This document shows, piece after piece, positions 17,433-24,896 of a stretch of DNA of 62,665 nucleotides. Numbering within the stretch: position 1 is the first letter of the stretch; every line of letters starts with the position of its first letter. The DNA is from an uncultured Alphaproteobacteria bacterium. GTDB taxonomy: Bacteria; Pseudomonadota; Alphaproteobacteria; Caulobacterales; Caulobacteraceae. Below the pieces are notes generated by a model. That model worked only from the letters and a program-made list of their open reading frames with translations. It was not told the DNA's origin and ran no database searches. The position numbers and the translations under genes were made by a program. The stretch lies in the NCBI GenBank assembly GCA_937920085.1, contig CALETE010000007.1, forward strand, positions 1 to 62,665. The letters run 5' to 3'.

Positions 17433-18260
17433 ATGTCAAATGATCTGAAGTCCGTCATCGAAGCCGCCTGGGACGCCCGGGATACTTTGAATACTGCCAC
17501 CAAGGGTGAGGTCCGCGAGGCCGTCGAGGAAACCCTCAACCGCCTGGATGCGGGAACCCTGCGGGTGGCCAGCCGTGGCGATGATGGGGTCTGGACCACC
17601 CACCAGTGGGCCAAGCAGGCCATTCTCCTGTCCTTCCGCCTGACCGCTAACAGCTTGATCGAGGCTGACGCGCCGGGCCCCTATTGGGACAAGGTGCCGT
17701 CAAAGTTCACTGGCTGGGACGCCGCCCGCTTCGAGGCCGCCGGCCTGCGCGCCGTGCCTGGCTGTGTTGCCCGCCGTGGCAGCTTCATTGCCCGAAACGT
17801 TGTGCTCATGCCCTCTTTTGTGAATATCGGCGCCTATGTGGATGAGGGCACCATGGTCGACGGCTGGGCCACGGTCGGTTCCTGCGCCCAGATCGGCAAG
17901 AATGTGCACCTGTCCGGCGGCGCGGGCATTGGCGGGGTTCTGGAACCCTTGCAGGCCAATCCAACCATCATCGAGGACAACTGCTTCATCGGAGCTCGGT
18001 CCGAAGTTGCCGAAGGCGTCATCGTCCGCGAAGGCAGCGTCCTGTCCATGGGGGTCTATCTGACCTCCACCACCCCGATCATTGACCGCAGGACCGGCGA
18101 GGTGATCACTGGCGAAGTCCCGCCCTATTCGGTCATCATGTCTGGCAGCCGGCCAAGCCCGCACGAGGGCATGCCCTCGACCTATTGCGCGGTAATCATG
18201 AAGACGGTCGACGCCCAGACCCGGTCCAAGACGTCGATCAACGAACTGCTACGGGAATAG
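17433..18260 (+). CDS. dapD: Tetrahydrodipicolinate N-succinyltransferase
   Basis: A 275-residue enzyme that uses succinyl-CoA to acylate tetrahydrodipicolinate in the lysine/diaminopimelate pathway. The left-handed beta-helix hexapeptide repeat is visible from about residue 105 to 230 ('VLMPSFVNIGAYVDEGTMVD', 'VGSCAQIGKNVHLSGGAGIG'), ending in 'VPPYSVIMSG'. Length is the usual one. It starts 2 bp after the phosphatase stop and is followed 27 bp later by dapE, the enzyme that removes the same succinyl group. Confidence 0.96.
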   Translation: MSNDLKSVIEAAWDARDTLNTATKGEVREAVEETLNRLDAGTLRVASRGDDGVWTTHQWAKQAILLSFRLTANSLIEADAPGPYWDKVPSKFTGWDAARFEAAGLRAVPGCVARRGSFIARNVVLMPSFVNIGAYVDEGTMVDGWATVGSCAQIGKNVHLSGGAGIGGVLEPLQANPTIIEDNCFIGARSEVAEGVIVREGSVLSMGVYLTSTTPIIDRRTGEVITGEVPPYSVIMSGSRPSPHEGMPSTYCAVIMKTVDAQTRSKTSINELLRE

Positions 18261-18287
18261 GCTGCACGCCGCGCGAAGAGAACCATC

Positions 18288-19439
18288 ATGATTGACCCGG
18301 TCAGCCTAACCCAAGCCCTCATCCGCCGCCCCTCGGTCACCCCGGCCGATGCGGGTGCCATGGACATTGTCGAGCAGACCTTGAGCGGCCTGGGCTTCAC
18401 CTGTCGTCGGATGACCTTTGGTCAGATCGAGAACCTGTATGCCCGCTATGGGTCTGCTCGCCCTAATCTCTGTTTTGCTGGCCATACCGACGTCGTACCC
18501 GTGGGCGACGCCGCCGCCTGGAGCCGCGAGGCCTTTTCAGCAGACATTATCGAGGACGTGCTGATCGGCCGCGGCGCTGTGGACATGAAGAGCGCCATCG
18601 CCGCCTTCGCTGCGGCCTGCGCGGACGCCATTGAAGCCGGCGAAGTGGAGGGGTCGATCTCCTTCCTGATCACAGGAGATGAAGAGGGCGTGGCCACGGA
18701 CGGCACGGTCAAGGTCGTCCAGGCCCTGCAAACCGAAGGTGAAGTGATCGATCACTGCATTGTCGGCGAGCCCACGAGTTCTGAGCGGTTCGGCGACATG
18801 GTCAAGATCGGCCGACGGGGCTCGATCAATGTGGAGATCACTGTCGAAGGTATTCAGGGCCACGTGGCCTATCCCCATCGCGCCGCCAATCCGATCCCAG
18901 TCCTGGTCGCCCTCTTGGCTAAGCTTCAAGATACCGAACTGGACCAGGGCTATCTGGGGTTCCAGCCCTCGAACCTGGAACTGACCACCGTGGACGTGGG
19001 CAATCCCACCACCAACCTGATTCCGGCCGAGGCCCGCGCCCGGCTGAATATCCGCTTCAACCCCAATCATACCGGCCAGAGCCTGGCCGACTGGATTGCT
19101 GGCGAAGCCATCGCCGCCCAGGAAGGGTTTCAGGGCAATGTCATCGTCAAACCAACCATTAGCGGCGAAGCCTTCCTGACCGAACCCGGCGACTTCACCC
19201 AGCTGATCAGCTCGGCCGTGACGGCTGTGGCCGGATCACCGCCAGACCTGTCGACCACGGGGGGCACCTCCGATGCCCGGTTCATCCGCGCCCTCTGTCC
19301 AGTGGTCGAGGTGGGTCTCGTGGGTAAGACCATGCATTCGGTCGATGAGCGGACGCCTGTGTCAGAAATCCTGCAATTGCAGGCCGTCTACCGGGAAATT
19401 ATCCGCAGCTATTTCGCGACCTTTTCCAAGGCTGGGTAA
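18288..19439 (+). CDS. dapE: Succinyl-diaminopimelate desuccinylase
   Basis: A 383-residue di-zinc M20 peptidase-family enzyme that yields LL-diaminopimelate. Metal and catalytic residues are recognisable in 'FAGHTDVVPVGD', 'GRGAVDMKSAIAAF', 'TGDEEG' (general base and ligand), 'CIVGEPTS' and 'MHSVDERTP'. The dimerisation domain lies in the middle (about 180-290). The 3' end overlaps the convergent truA gene by 31 bp, so the two stop codons lie inside each other's coding sequence. Confidence 0.96.
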   Translation: MIDPVSLTQALIRRPSVTPADAGAMDIVEQTLSGLGFTCRRMTFGQIENLYARYGSARPNLCFAGHTDVVPVGDAAAWSREAFSADIIEDVLIGRGAVDMKSAIAAFAAACADAIEAGEVEGSISFLITGDEEGVATDGTVKVVQALQTEGEVIDHCIVGEPTSSERFGDMVKIGRRGSINVEITVEGIQGHVAYPHRAANPIPVLVALLAKLQDTELDQGYLGFQPSNLELTTVDVGNPTTNLIPAEARARLNIRFNPNHTGQSLADWIAGEAIAAQEGFQGNVIVKPTISGEAFLTEPGDFTQLISSAVTAVAGSPPDLSTTGGTSDARFIRALCPVVEVGLVGKTMHSVDERTPVSEILQLQAVYREIIRSYFATFSKAG

Positions 19440-20170
19440 CTGACCCCTGTGAGATAGAGGCCGTCTGCCGGCGCCACCAAGCCACAAGCCTGTCGGTCCC
19501 GGGCCTCTAGCGCCGCCTTCACATCGGAAGCTGTCCAGCGCCCAAGGCCGACCTGAGCCAAGGTCCCGGTCATGGACCGGACCTGCCGATGCAGGAAGGA
19601 TCGCGCCTCAAAGACCAGATGCACCTCCTCGCCAACCCGGCTGACCCGCGCCACATCTAGGGTCTTGATGGGGGATTTGGCCTGGCATTTGAGGTCGCGG
19701 AAGGTGGTGAAGTCGTGATGCCCCACCAGGACCTGGGCCGCATGGTGCATGGCCACAGCGTCAAGCTCACCTTTCAAGCGCCAGACCTTGCCCCGCGCGA
19801 GGGCCGCCGGGGCAGCGCGATTGAGGATGCGATAGAGATAGCGCCGCTCGGTCGCGGAAAACCGGGCATGCCAATCGCCTTCGGCGACAGCAGCGTCTAG
19901 GACGACCACCGACTCCTTTGCCAGGTGGGCGTTCAGGGCGTTGCGGACCGTTTCAGCGGGCCAGGCCTTGTCGAGATCAATATGGACGACCTGCCCCGTC
20001 GCATGCACCCCGGTGTCGGTCCGGCCAGCCGCCGCCACCCTTAGGGTCTGGCCACAAAACGCCTTGACCGCGGCTTCGAGCGCCCCTTGGACCGAGGGCA
20101 GATCGGCTTGGGCCTGGAAGCCGCAATAGGGCCCGCCGTCATACTCGATGATCAGACGATAGCGCGGCAC
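19409..20170 (-). CDS. truA: tRNA pseudouridine(38-40) synthase
   Basis: A 253-residue enzyme converting uridines 38-40 of the anticodon arm to pseudouridine. The catalytic Asp lies in 'AAGRTDTGVHATGQVVH' near residue 52; 'YDGGPYCGFQAQ' at the start and 'FLHRQVRSMTGTLAQVG' near the end are family hallmarks. Its start shares one base with the fmt stop codon, and it is the last gene of the rmuC-def-fmt-truA operon. Confidence 0.96.
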   Translation of the reverse strand: MPRYRLIIEYDGGPYCGFQAQADLPSVQGALEAAVKAFCGQTLRVAAAGRTDTGVHATGQVVHIDLDKAWPAETVRNALNAHLAKESVVVLDAAVAEGDWHARFSATERRYLYRILNRAAPAALARGKVWRLKGELDAVAMHHAAQVLVGHHDFTTFRDLKCQAKSPIKTLDVARVSRVGEEVHLVFEARSFLHRQVRSMTGTLAQVGLGRWTASDVKAALEARDRQACGLVAPADGLYLTGVSYPALEKVAK

Positions 20171-21096
20171 TATAGGAACCTTGTCCCCGGATTTACAGGG
20201 GTGCCCCGCAGGAATACCTCGGCGTCCTGGGCACCCTTACCTTCCCGCTGAACCCTCAAAAGACGCACAGCACCGGAGCCCGTCGCGACCAGAAGCGCAG
20301 TATCAAGGACTTCACCGGGGCGACCTTCGCCGTCTTCAACCCGGGACAGCAGCGCCTTAACCCTGACCGGGCCTTTTTCGGTGGCAAGTTCGAACCAAGC
20401 CCCGGGAAAGGGCGAGAGACCCCTGATCTTTCGGTCAAGATCGACAGCGGATTTGTCCCAGTGCAGGCGGGCTTCCTTCGTCCTGATCTTTTTGGCGTAG
20501 GTCGCGCCCTCTTGGGCCTGGGGCATCTCAACCGCACGTCCGACAGCAATGTCCCTAAGGGTGGTAACCAGCAGGTCCGCGCCTACAGCCATCATGCGGT
20601 CATGCAGACTGCCTGCCGTTTCAAGCTGACCGATTTCGAGGACAGCCCCAGCCAAGACTGGACCCTCATCCAGACCCTCAGTCATGCGCATGACCTGGAC
20701 CCCAGACTGGGAGTCTCCAGCCATGATGGCCCGCTGGATCGGCGCGGCCCCCCGCCAGCGCGGGAGCAAGGACGCATGCAGGTTATAGGAGCCCAACTTG
20801 GGTGCATCGAGCACAGCAGCAGGCAGAATCTGGCCAAAGGCCACCACCACGGCGGCGTCCAGCTTCAGGGCCGCGAATTCGGCAATGACCTGGGGGTCAC
20901 GCATAGAGACCGGTGTGCGGACCTCAAGGCCGAGGGACAGGGCCATGGCATGGGTGGCAGAGGGTTTCAGATCCTGGCCACGACCTCGGGGGGCTGGAGG
21001 CTGGGAATAGACCATGGCGATCTCGTGTCCGGCCTGCACCAGGGCAGAAAGGCAGGCAGCCGAAATGTCAGGTGTTCCAAGGAAGGCGAGGCGCAT
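20170..21096 (-). CDS. fmt: Methionyl-tRNA formyltransferase
   Basis: A 308-residue enzyme that formylates initiator Met-tRNA using 10-formyl-THF. 'RLAFLGTPDISAACL' at the N-terminus, the catalytic region 'NLHASLLPRWRGAAPIQRAI' and 'DEGPVL' are diagnostic; the C-terminal tRNA-binding barrel starts around residue 205. It lies between def and truA. Def removes the formyl group that Fmt adds, so the pairing is functional. Confidence 0.96.
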   Translation of the reverse strand: MRLAFLGTPDISAACLSALVQAGHEIAMVYSQPPAPRGRGQDLKPSATHAMALSLGLEVRTPVSMRDPQVIAEFAALKLDAAVVVAFGQILPAAVLDAPKLGSYNLHASLLPRWRGAAPIQRAIMAGDSQSGVQVMRMTEGLDEGPVLAGAVLEIGQLETAGSLHDRMMAVGADLLVTTLRDIAVGRAVEMPQAQEGATYAKKIRTKEARLHWDKSAVDLDRKIRGLSPFPGAWFELATEKGPVRVKALLSRVEDGEGRPGEVLDTALLVATGSGAVRLLRVQREGKGAQDAEVFLRGTPVNPGTRFL

Positions 21097-21138
21097 GCTC
21101 GGGCTTTAACCCGAAACGACGGGCTTAGAAATGAAGGT

Positions 21139-21648
21139 TTATGCCGCGCGGACCAGCTTCTTAACCTTGGACACCGCTCGCTCCCGCTTCAGACGCGAAA
21201 GATAGTCGATGAAAAGCACGCCCTTAAGATGGTCCATCTCGTGCTGGATACAGACCGCGAATAAGCCCTTGGCCAGTTCGGTGACTTCCTTGCCGTGATA
21301 GTCCAGATACCTGATCTTCACCTCAGCGGCGCGCTCGACTTCGTCATAAATTTCGGGAACCGACAGGCAGCCCTCTTCATAGGGAGCAGTATCTTCAGAC
21401 GCCCAGATGATCTTCGGATTGACGAAATAGCGCGGCTCGGGCGGCTCATCCTTGCCAGCCAAATCCATGACGATGACCTGCTTGGGCACACCGACCTGAA
21501 TGGCAGCCAAGCCAATGCCCGGGGCGTCATACATGGTCTCGAGCATGTCATCCATGAGCGCACGCAGAGCATCGTCGACCTCATCAACTGGCGCAGAGAC
21601 CTGCTTCAGTATGGGATTAGGAACAACGAGGATGTCGCGAATAGCCAT
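21139..21648 (-). CDS. def: Peptide deformylase
   Basis: A 169-residue Fe/Zn hydrolase that removes N-formyl from nascent chains. All three motifs are intact: 'GIGLAAIQVG', 'EEGCLSVP' (Cys ligand) and 'QHEMDHLKG' (two His ligands and catalytic Glu). The C-terminus is Lys/Arg-rich as in Gram-negative type 1 enzymes. It starts 5 bp after the rmuC stop and is followed 42 bp later by fmt. Confidence 0.97.
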   Translation of the reverse strand: MAIRDILVVPNPILKQVSAPVDEVDDALRALMDDMLETMYDAPGIGLAAIQVGVPKQVIVMDLAGKDEPPEPRYFVNPKIIWASEDTAPYEEGCLSVPEIYDEVERAAEVKIRYLDYHGKEVTELAKGLFAVCIQHEMDHLKGVLFIDYLSRLKRERAVSKVKKLVRAA

Positions 21649-21653
21649 GATGG

Positions 21654-22934
21654 TCAGGAGTTAGGTGACCGATCCGTGAGCGTCAAGGCGGGGACGGGTG
21701 CGAGATCAGGATCATTCTCGACCGAAGACAGTTTGGAAAGTGGCCGGACCGCGGTTTCGACTGGCAGCAGATCAGGTAGGTCCCGGCCCTCGTGATCGAC
21801 CTTGAGGTCCTCAAACCGTTTGGCCTGGGTCATCACCTGGGTCTCCAGGGACCCGACGAATTGGTTGTAGCGCCCTACGGCCTGATCCAGGGCCTTGCCG
21901 ACTGCCGCAGCATGGCCGCCCATGACCGACAGGCGCTTATAGAGCTCACGGCCCAGTTTCGAAATCTCCTGGGCATTGGCCGCCTGCTCCTCCACCCGCC
22001 AGCCATAGGCCACGGCCTTGCACAGGGCGAATAGGGTGGTGGGGGTAACGATCAGCACCCGCTTGTCCATGGCCTCGGTCATCAGGTCCGGAGCCCGCTC
22101 TACGGCCGCAGCCAGGAAGCTGTCACCGGGGATGAACATGGCCACAAAGTCCGGAGACGCGTCGAACTGGTCCCAATAGGCCTTGGCCGAAAGGCCCTGA
22201 AAATGGGCGCGGACGCTTTGAGTATGGCGAACATAGGCGGCTTCCTGCAGGGCCTCATCCCCAGCATCTTGGGCGTCGAGGAAGGCGTTCAGAGAGCATT
22301 TGGCGTCGATGACAAAGACCGCGCCACCGGGCAGGCGCACGGTCACGTCGGGGCGACGGCGGCCCTCATCGGTATCGGTGGAGGTCTGTTCGGTGAAATC
22401 GTAATGCTTATTCAGGCCCGCAGCTTCAAGGACATTGCGCAGGGTCTGTTCCCCCCATCGGCCCTGGACCCCGGCCCCGCGACGCAGGGCGGAGGACAGC
22501 TTGCGGGTCTCGGCCTGGGTGGCAGCAGACGCCTGCATTAGATCAGCAATCTGTTGCTTGAGGCCGCCGGACTCCTCGGCCCGGACCTTTTCAACCGCTG
22601 TCACCTGTTCCTGGAATTTTGCCAGGGTTTCGGCGACAGGCTTAAGCTGGGCCTCCAGCCGGGCCTGGGCCAGCTGTTCGCGATTGTGGAAGGTCTCATC
22701 GGCGCGTTTCAGCACCTGTTCGGCAATAGCCGATACCGCTTCGCCCTGGAGAAGGGTCGCCGTCTTGGCACCCATTTCCTCAAGGACCCGTACCCGAGCC
22801 GCCGCATCCTGAAGGACGAGGATCCGCGCCTCTGCCCGGCCCGCACGGCGGTGCTCTGAAAGGGCCCAAATGACCGCGGCCACGGCAGACGCGAAGAACA
22901 GGGTGGCCAGGATGATGAGGAGATCAAGGTTCAT
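21654..22934 (-). CDS. rmuC: DNA recombination protein RmuC
   Basis: A 426-residue protein started at ATG 22934: one N-terminal membrane helix (LLIILATLFFASAVAAVIWAL), a long coiled coil (about residues 30-165), then the conserved nuclease-like RmuC domain 'GRWGEQTLRNVLEAAGL', 'RPDVTVRLPGGAVFVIDAKCSLNAF' (split here by families as D-x(n)-DAK). An ATG at 22946 would add four residues; a still longer frame to 23285 would cover the divergent gene and is not credible. RmuC limits rearrangements at inverted repeats. First gene of the def-fmt-truA unit. Confidence 0.92.
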   Translation of the reverse strand: MNLDLLIILATLFFASAVAAVIWALSEHRRAGRAEARILVLQDAAARVRVLEEMGAKTATLLQGEAVSAIAEQVLKRADETFHNREQLAQARLEAQLKPVAETLAKFQEQVTAVEKVRAEESGGLKQQIADLMQASAATQAETRKLSSALRRGAGVQGRWGEQTLRNVLEAAGLNKHYDFTEQTSTDTDEGRRRPDVTVRLPGGAVFVIDAKCSLNAFLDAQDAGDEALQEAAYVRHTQSVRAHFQGLSAKAYWDQFDASPDFVAMFIPGDSFLAAAVERAPDLMTEAMDKRVLIVTPTTLFALCKAVAYGWRVEEQAANAQEISKLGRELYKRLSVMGGHAAAVGKALDQAVGRYNQFVGSLETQVMTQAKRFEDLKVDHEGRDLPDLLPVETAVRPLSKLSSVENDPDLAPVPALTLTDRSPNS

Positions 22935-23030
22935 GCTCCGTTCCATATCCGAACTCGACCGATTCCGCCACCAAGCCTGTTCCCAGCAGACGAACTGTGG
23001 GCCATGATCAGGAAAAGGTTTGGGGAGCCC

Positions 23031-23306
23031 ATGCAAAGACAAAAGGTTCTGGTTCTGTATCTGGCCAATTCCGCCCTGGATTCGCCTGTTGTCGCCTGGG
23101 CGGTCTATGACGGAACCGGGGAGACCCGCCCTATGGCCGGTGATCAGGACGAACCTCCCTATGCCACGGGGGTCGCGGCCCTGAAGGCGGGTTGGCGGCT
23201 TTTTCAGGCAGCCCAAATCCTGCCCCACAACCGGGGCCAGGAATTCGAACTCAGCTATCTCAAATACGAATTCTTCTTCGAGCAACTGGTGGAGATGGAT
23301 GCATGA
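23031..23306 (+). CDS. Conserved small protein of unknown function
   Basis: A 91-residue soluble protein. I do not recognise a named family. Visible pattern: an N-terminal beta-strand (QKVLVLYLAN), an acidic/Pro loop, and a C-terminal helix pair 'AALKAGWRLFQ' and 'ELSYLKYEFFFEQLVEM', rich in aromatic and acidic residues. ATG 23031 is preferred because GGGGAG lies 4 nt before it; an ATG at 23004 would add nine residues. Its stop overlaps the start of the PhyH-like gene by 4 bp (ATGA), so it is translationally coupled and may act with it. Confidence 0.7.
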   Translation: MQRQKVLVLYLANSALDSPVVAWAVYDGTGETRPMAGDQDEPPYATGVAALKAGWRLFQAAQILPHNRGQEFELSYLKYEFFFEQLVEMDA

Positions 23307-24232
23307 GGGACCTTCCGCTTCTCAGCGCTGAACAGATGGCAAGCTTTGTCGCCCGGGGCTTCCTGCGGTTCGACGGCGTGGTGCCCAACGAGATCAACCA
23401 GCAGTTCATGGGTGCCATCGGCGAGATCGCTCCGGCCATCCCCGGCCAGAAGCTGCGGCGGACCTATGGCGAGATCCTGGCGCGTGCCGATATTCCCCAG
23501 GTGGCGGCGGGAACCCCGCTGTCAGGCACCTATCCGCAGGGATCGGCAATTGAGCGCCTGCTGAACCTACCCCTCGTGGCCGGAGCCATCCGCAGTCTGG
23601 TGGGCGAGGCTCCGGTCTTTGACCATCACTTCCTGCACGTGACCTTCCCGCCAGCCTATCACGAGGGCGGCGAGAGCGTCAGCCAACACACACACCAGGA
23701 CTCGACCATTGATCCCCGCCAGGCCTTTGACCTGCAGATCATGTACTATCCGCATAAGGTGACCCGCCCCATGGGTGGAACCCGGTTCGTGCCGGGCACC
23801 CACCTGCGCAAGGTGAGCGAGGTGGCGCTTGGCCGCTATCAGAACATCCGTGGCCAGCAGCACATGGTCTGCGAGGCCGGAACTCTGCTCTTCCTACATT
23901 CCGGCATCTGGCACGGGGGTGGCGTCAATCTGTCGGACGAGACCCGGACCATGTTCAAGGTCCGCATCAATCCATCCAAGACTCAGGTGCGTCAATTTGA
24001 TCTGGAAACCCTGAAGCCTCAAACCGAACAGAGACCGATATTCTATCTGAAAGGTCCCCTGCCCCCCAGTGTTGAGCAGACCTTGATGACCCCCGAGCCC
24101 TGGTTCGAACAGGACACGGGGCGACTGGAATTCGTGAACCGGATCCAGCTTTGGCGGTATCTGACCGACGACCCGACCTATGATGCTGACTATTGGATGA
24201 CCCGGCTGGAAAACAGCCCGTCCATGGCCTGA
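23303..24232 (+). CDS. Phytanoyl-CoA dioxygenase (PhyH) family protein
   Basis: A 309-residue Fe(II)/2-oxoglutarate-dependent oxygenase-like protein. The HxD...H iron triad can be read in 'HTHQDST' (His and Asp, about residues 131-133) and 'FLHSGIWHGGG' (distal His), with 'MGGTRFVPGTH' between and an Arg in 'SDETRTMF' for 2-oxoglutarate. The start is ATG 23303, overlapping the stop of the small upstream gene; a longer frame upstream is in the wrong context. It probably hydroxylates a small or lipid-derived substrate, which the sequence does not identify. Next gene begins 16 bp later. Confidence 0.85.
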   Translation: MRDLPLLSAEQMASFVARGFLRFDGVVPNEINQQFMGAIGEIAPAIPGQKLRRTYGEILARADIPQVAAGTPLSGTYPQGSAIERLLNLPLVAGAIRSLVGEAPVFDHHFLHVTFPPAYHEGGESVSQHTHQDSTIDPRQAFDLQIMYYPHKVTRPMGGTRFVPGTHLRKVSEVALGRYQNIRGQQHMVCEAGTLLFLHSGIWHGGGVNLSDETRTMFKVRINPSKTQVRQFDLETLKPQTEQRPIFYLKGPLPPSVEQTLMTPEPWFEQDTGRLEFVNRIQLWRYLTDDPTYDADYWMTRLENSPSMA

Positions 24233-24248
24233 CCCAGGAAGAGACAAA

Positions 24249-24860
24249 ATGCTCGAAGTCTTCTTTGATTGCTCAAGCCCCTGGACCTATTTGGCCTTTG
24301 AGAACCTCAAGGCCCTGCAGGCGGAGTTGAAGGTCGAGACCGTTTGGAAACCCATACTGGTGGGTGGCATCTTTAATACGGTCAATCCGAGCGTCTATGC
24401 CCAGAGGGAGACTCCGGTCCCAGCCAAGGCGCGCTATATGGGCAAGGACCTGCAGGACTGGGCCCGGTTCACCGGCCTGACCATAAAGTTCCCGCCTGCA
24501 GTCTTTCCGGTCAACAGTGTCAAGGCCATGCGCGGCTGCATCTGGTTGGAACCTCAAGGCAAAATGCTCGACTTCGCCACGGCAATCTTCGAGGCCTATT
24601 GGAGCCAGGATCAGGACATTTCAAAGGACGAGGTGCTGAAGGCCGTCTGCGACAGGGCAGGCATCGATCCGACCGCCTTCTTTGAAGGCATTGCCCAGAC
24701 CGAGGTCAAGGACCAGCTACGGCTCAATACCGAAGAGGTCATAGCAAGGGGTGGGTTCGGCTCACCCACCATCTATGTGGACAAGACTGACATGTATTTC
24801 GGCAATGACCGCCTGCCCTTGATCCGCGACGCGGTTTTGCGGGCTCAGGCCAAAGCCTGA
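24249..24860 (+). CDS. 2-hydroxychromene-2-carboxylate isomerase / GST-kappa-like DsbA-fold protein
   Basis: A 203-residue DsbA-fold protein without a signal peptide, so cytoplasmic. 'FFDCSSPWTYLAF' at residues 5-17 has the Ser-x-Trp/Tyr-type active site of the kappa-class glutathione transferases and chromene isomerases; 'GSPTIYVD' carries the cis-Pro loop. Length matches the family. In characterised members the enzyme uses glutathione to isomerise a naphthalene-catabolic intermediate; here, next to a PhyH-like oxygenase, it may act on another aromatic or ring compound. Specific substrate uncertain. Confidence 0.85.
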   Translation: MLEVFFDCSSPWTYLAFENLKALQAELKVETVWKPILVGGIFNTVNPSVYAQRETPVPAKARYMGKDLQDWARFTGLTIKFPPAVFPVNSVKAMRGCIWLEPQGKMLDFATAIFEAYWSQDQDISKDEVLKAVCDRAGIDPTAFFEGIAQTEVKDQLRLNTEEVIARGGFGSPTIYVDKTDMYFGNDRLPLIRDAVLRAQAKA

Positions 24861-24896
24861 GGGTGAAACGAAAAGAGAACATGCTATAGGCGGGTC

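Noticed and set aside
22947..23285. RmuC extension of about 113 residues toward 23285
   Set aside because: It would overlap the small plus-strand gene completely and puts a long non-conserved stretch before the normal membrane anchor.
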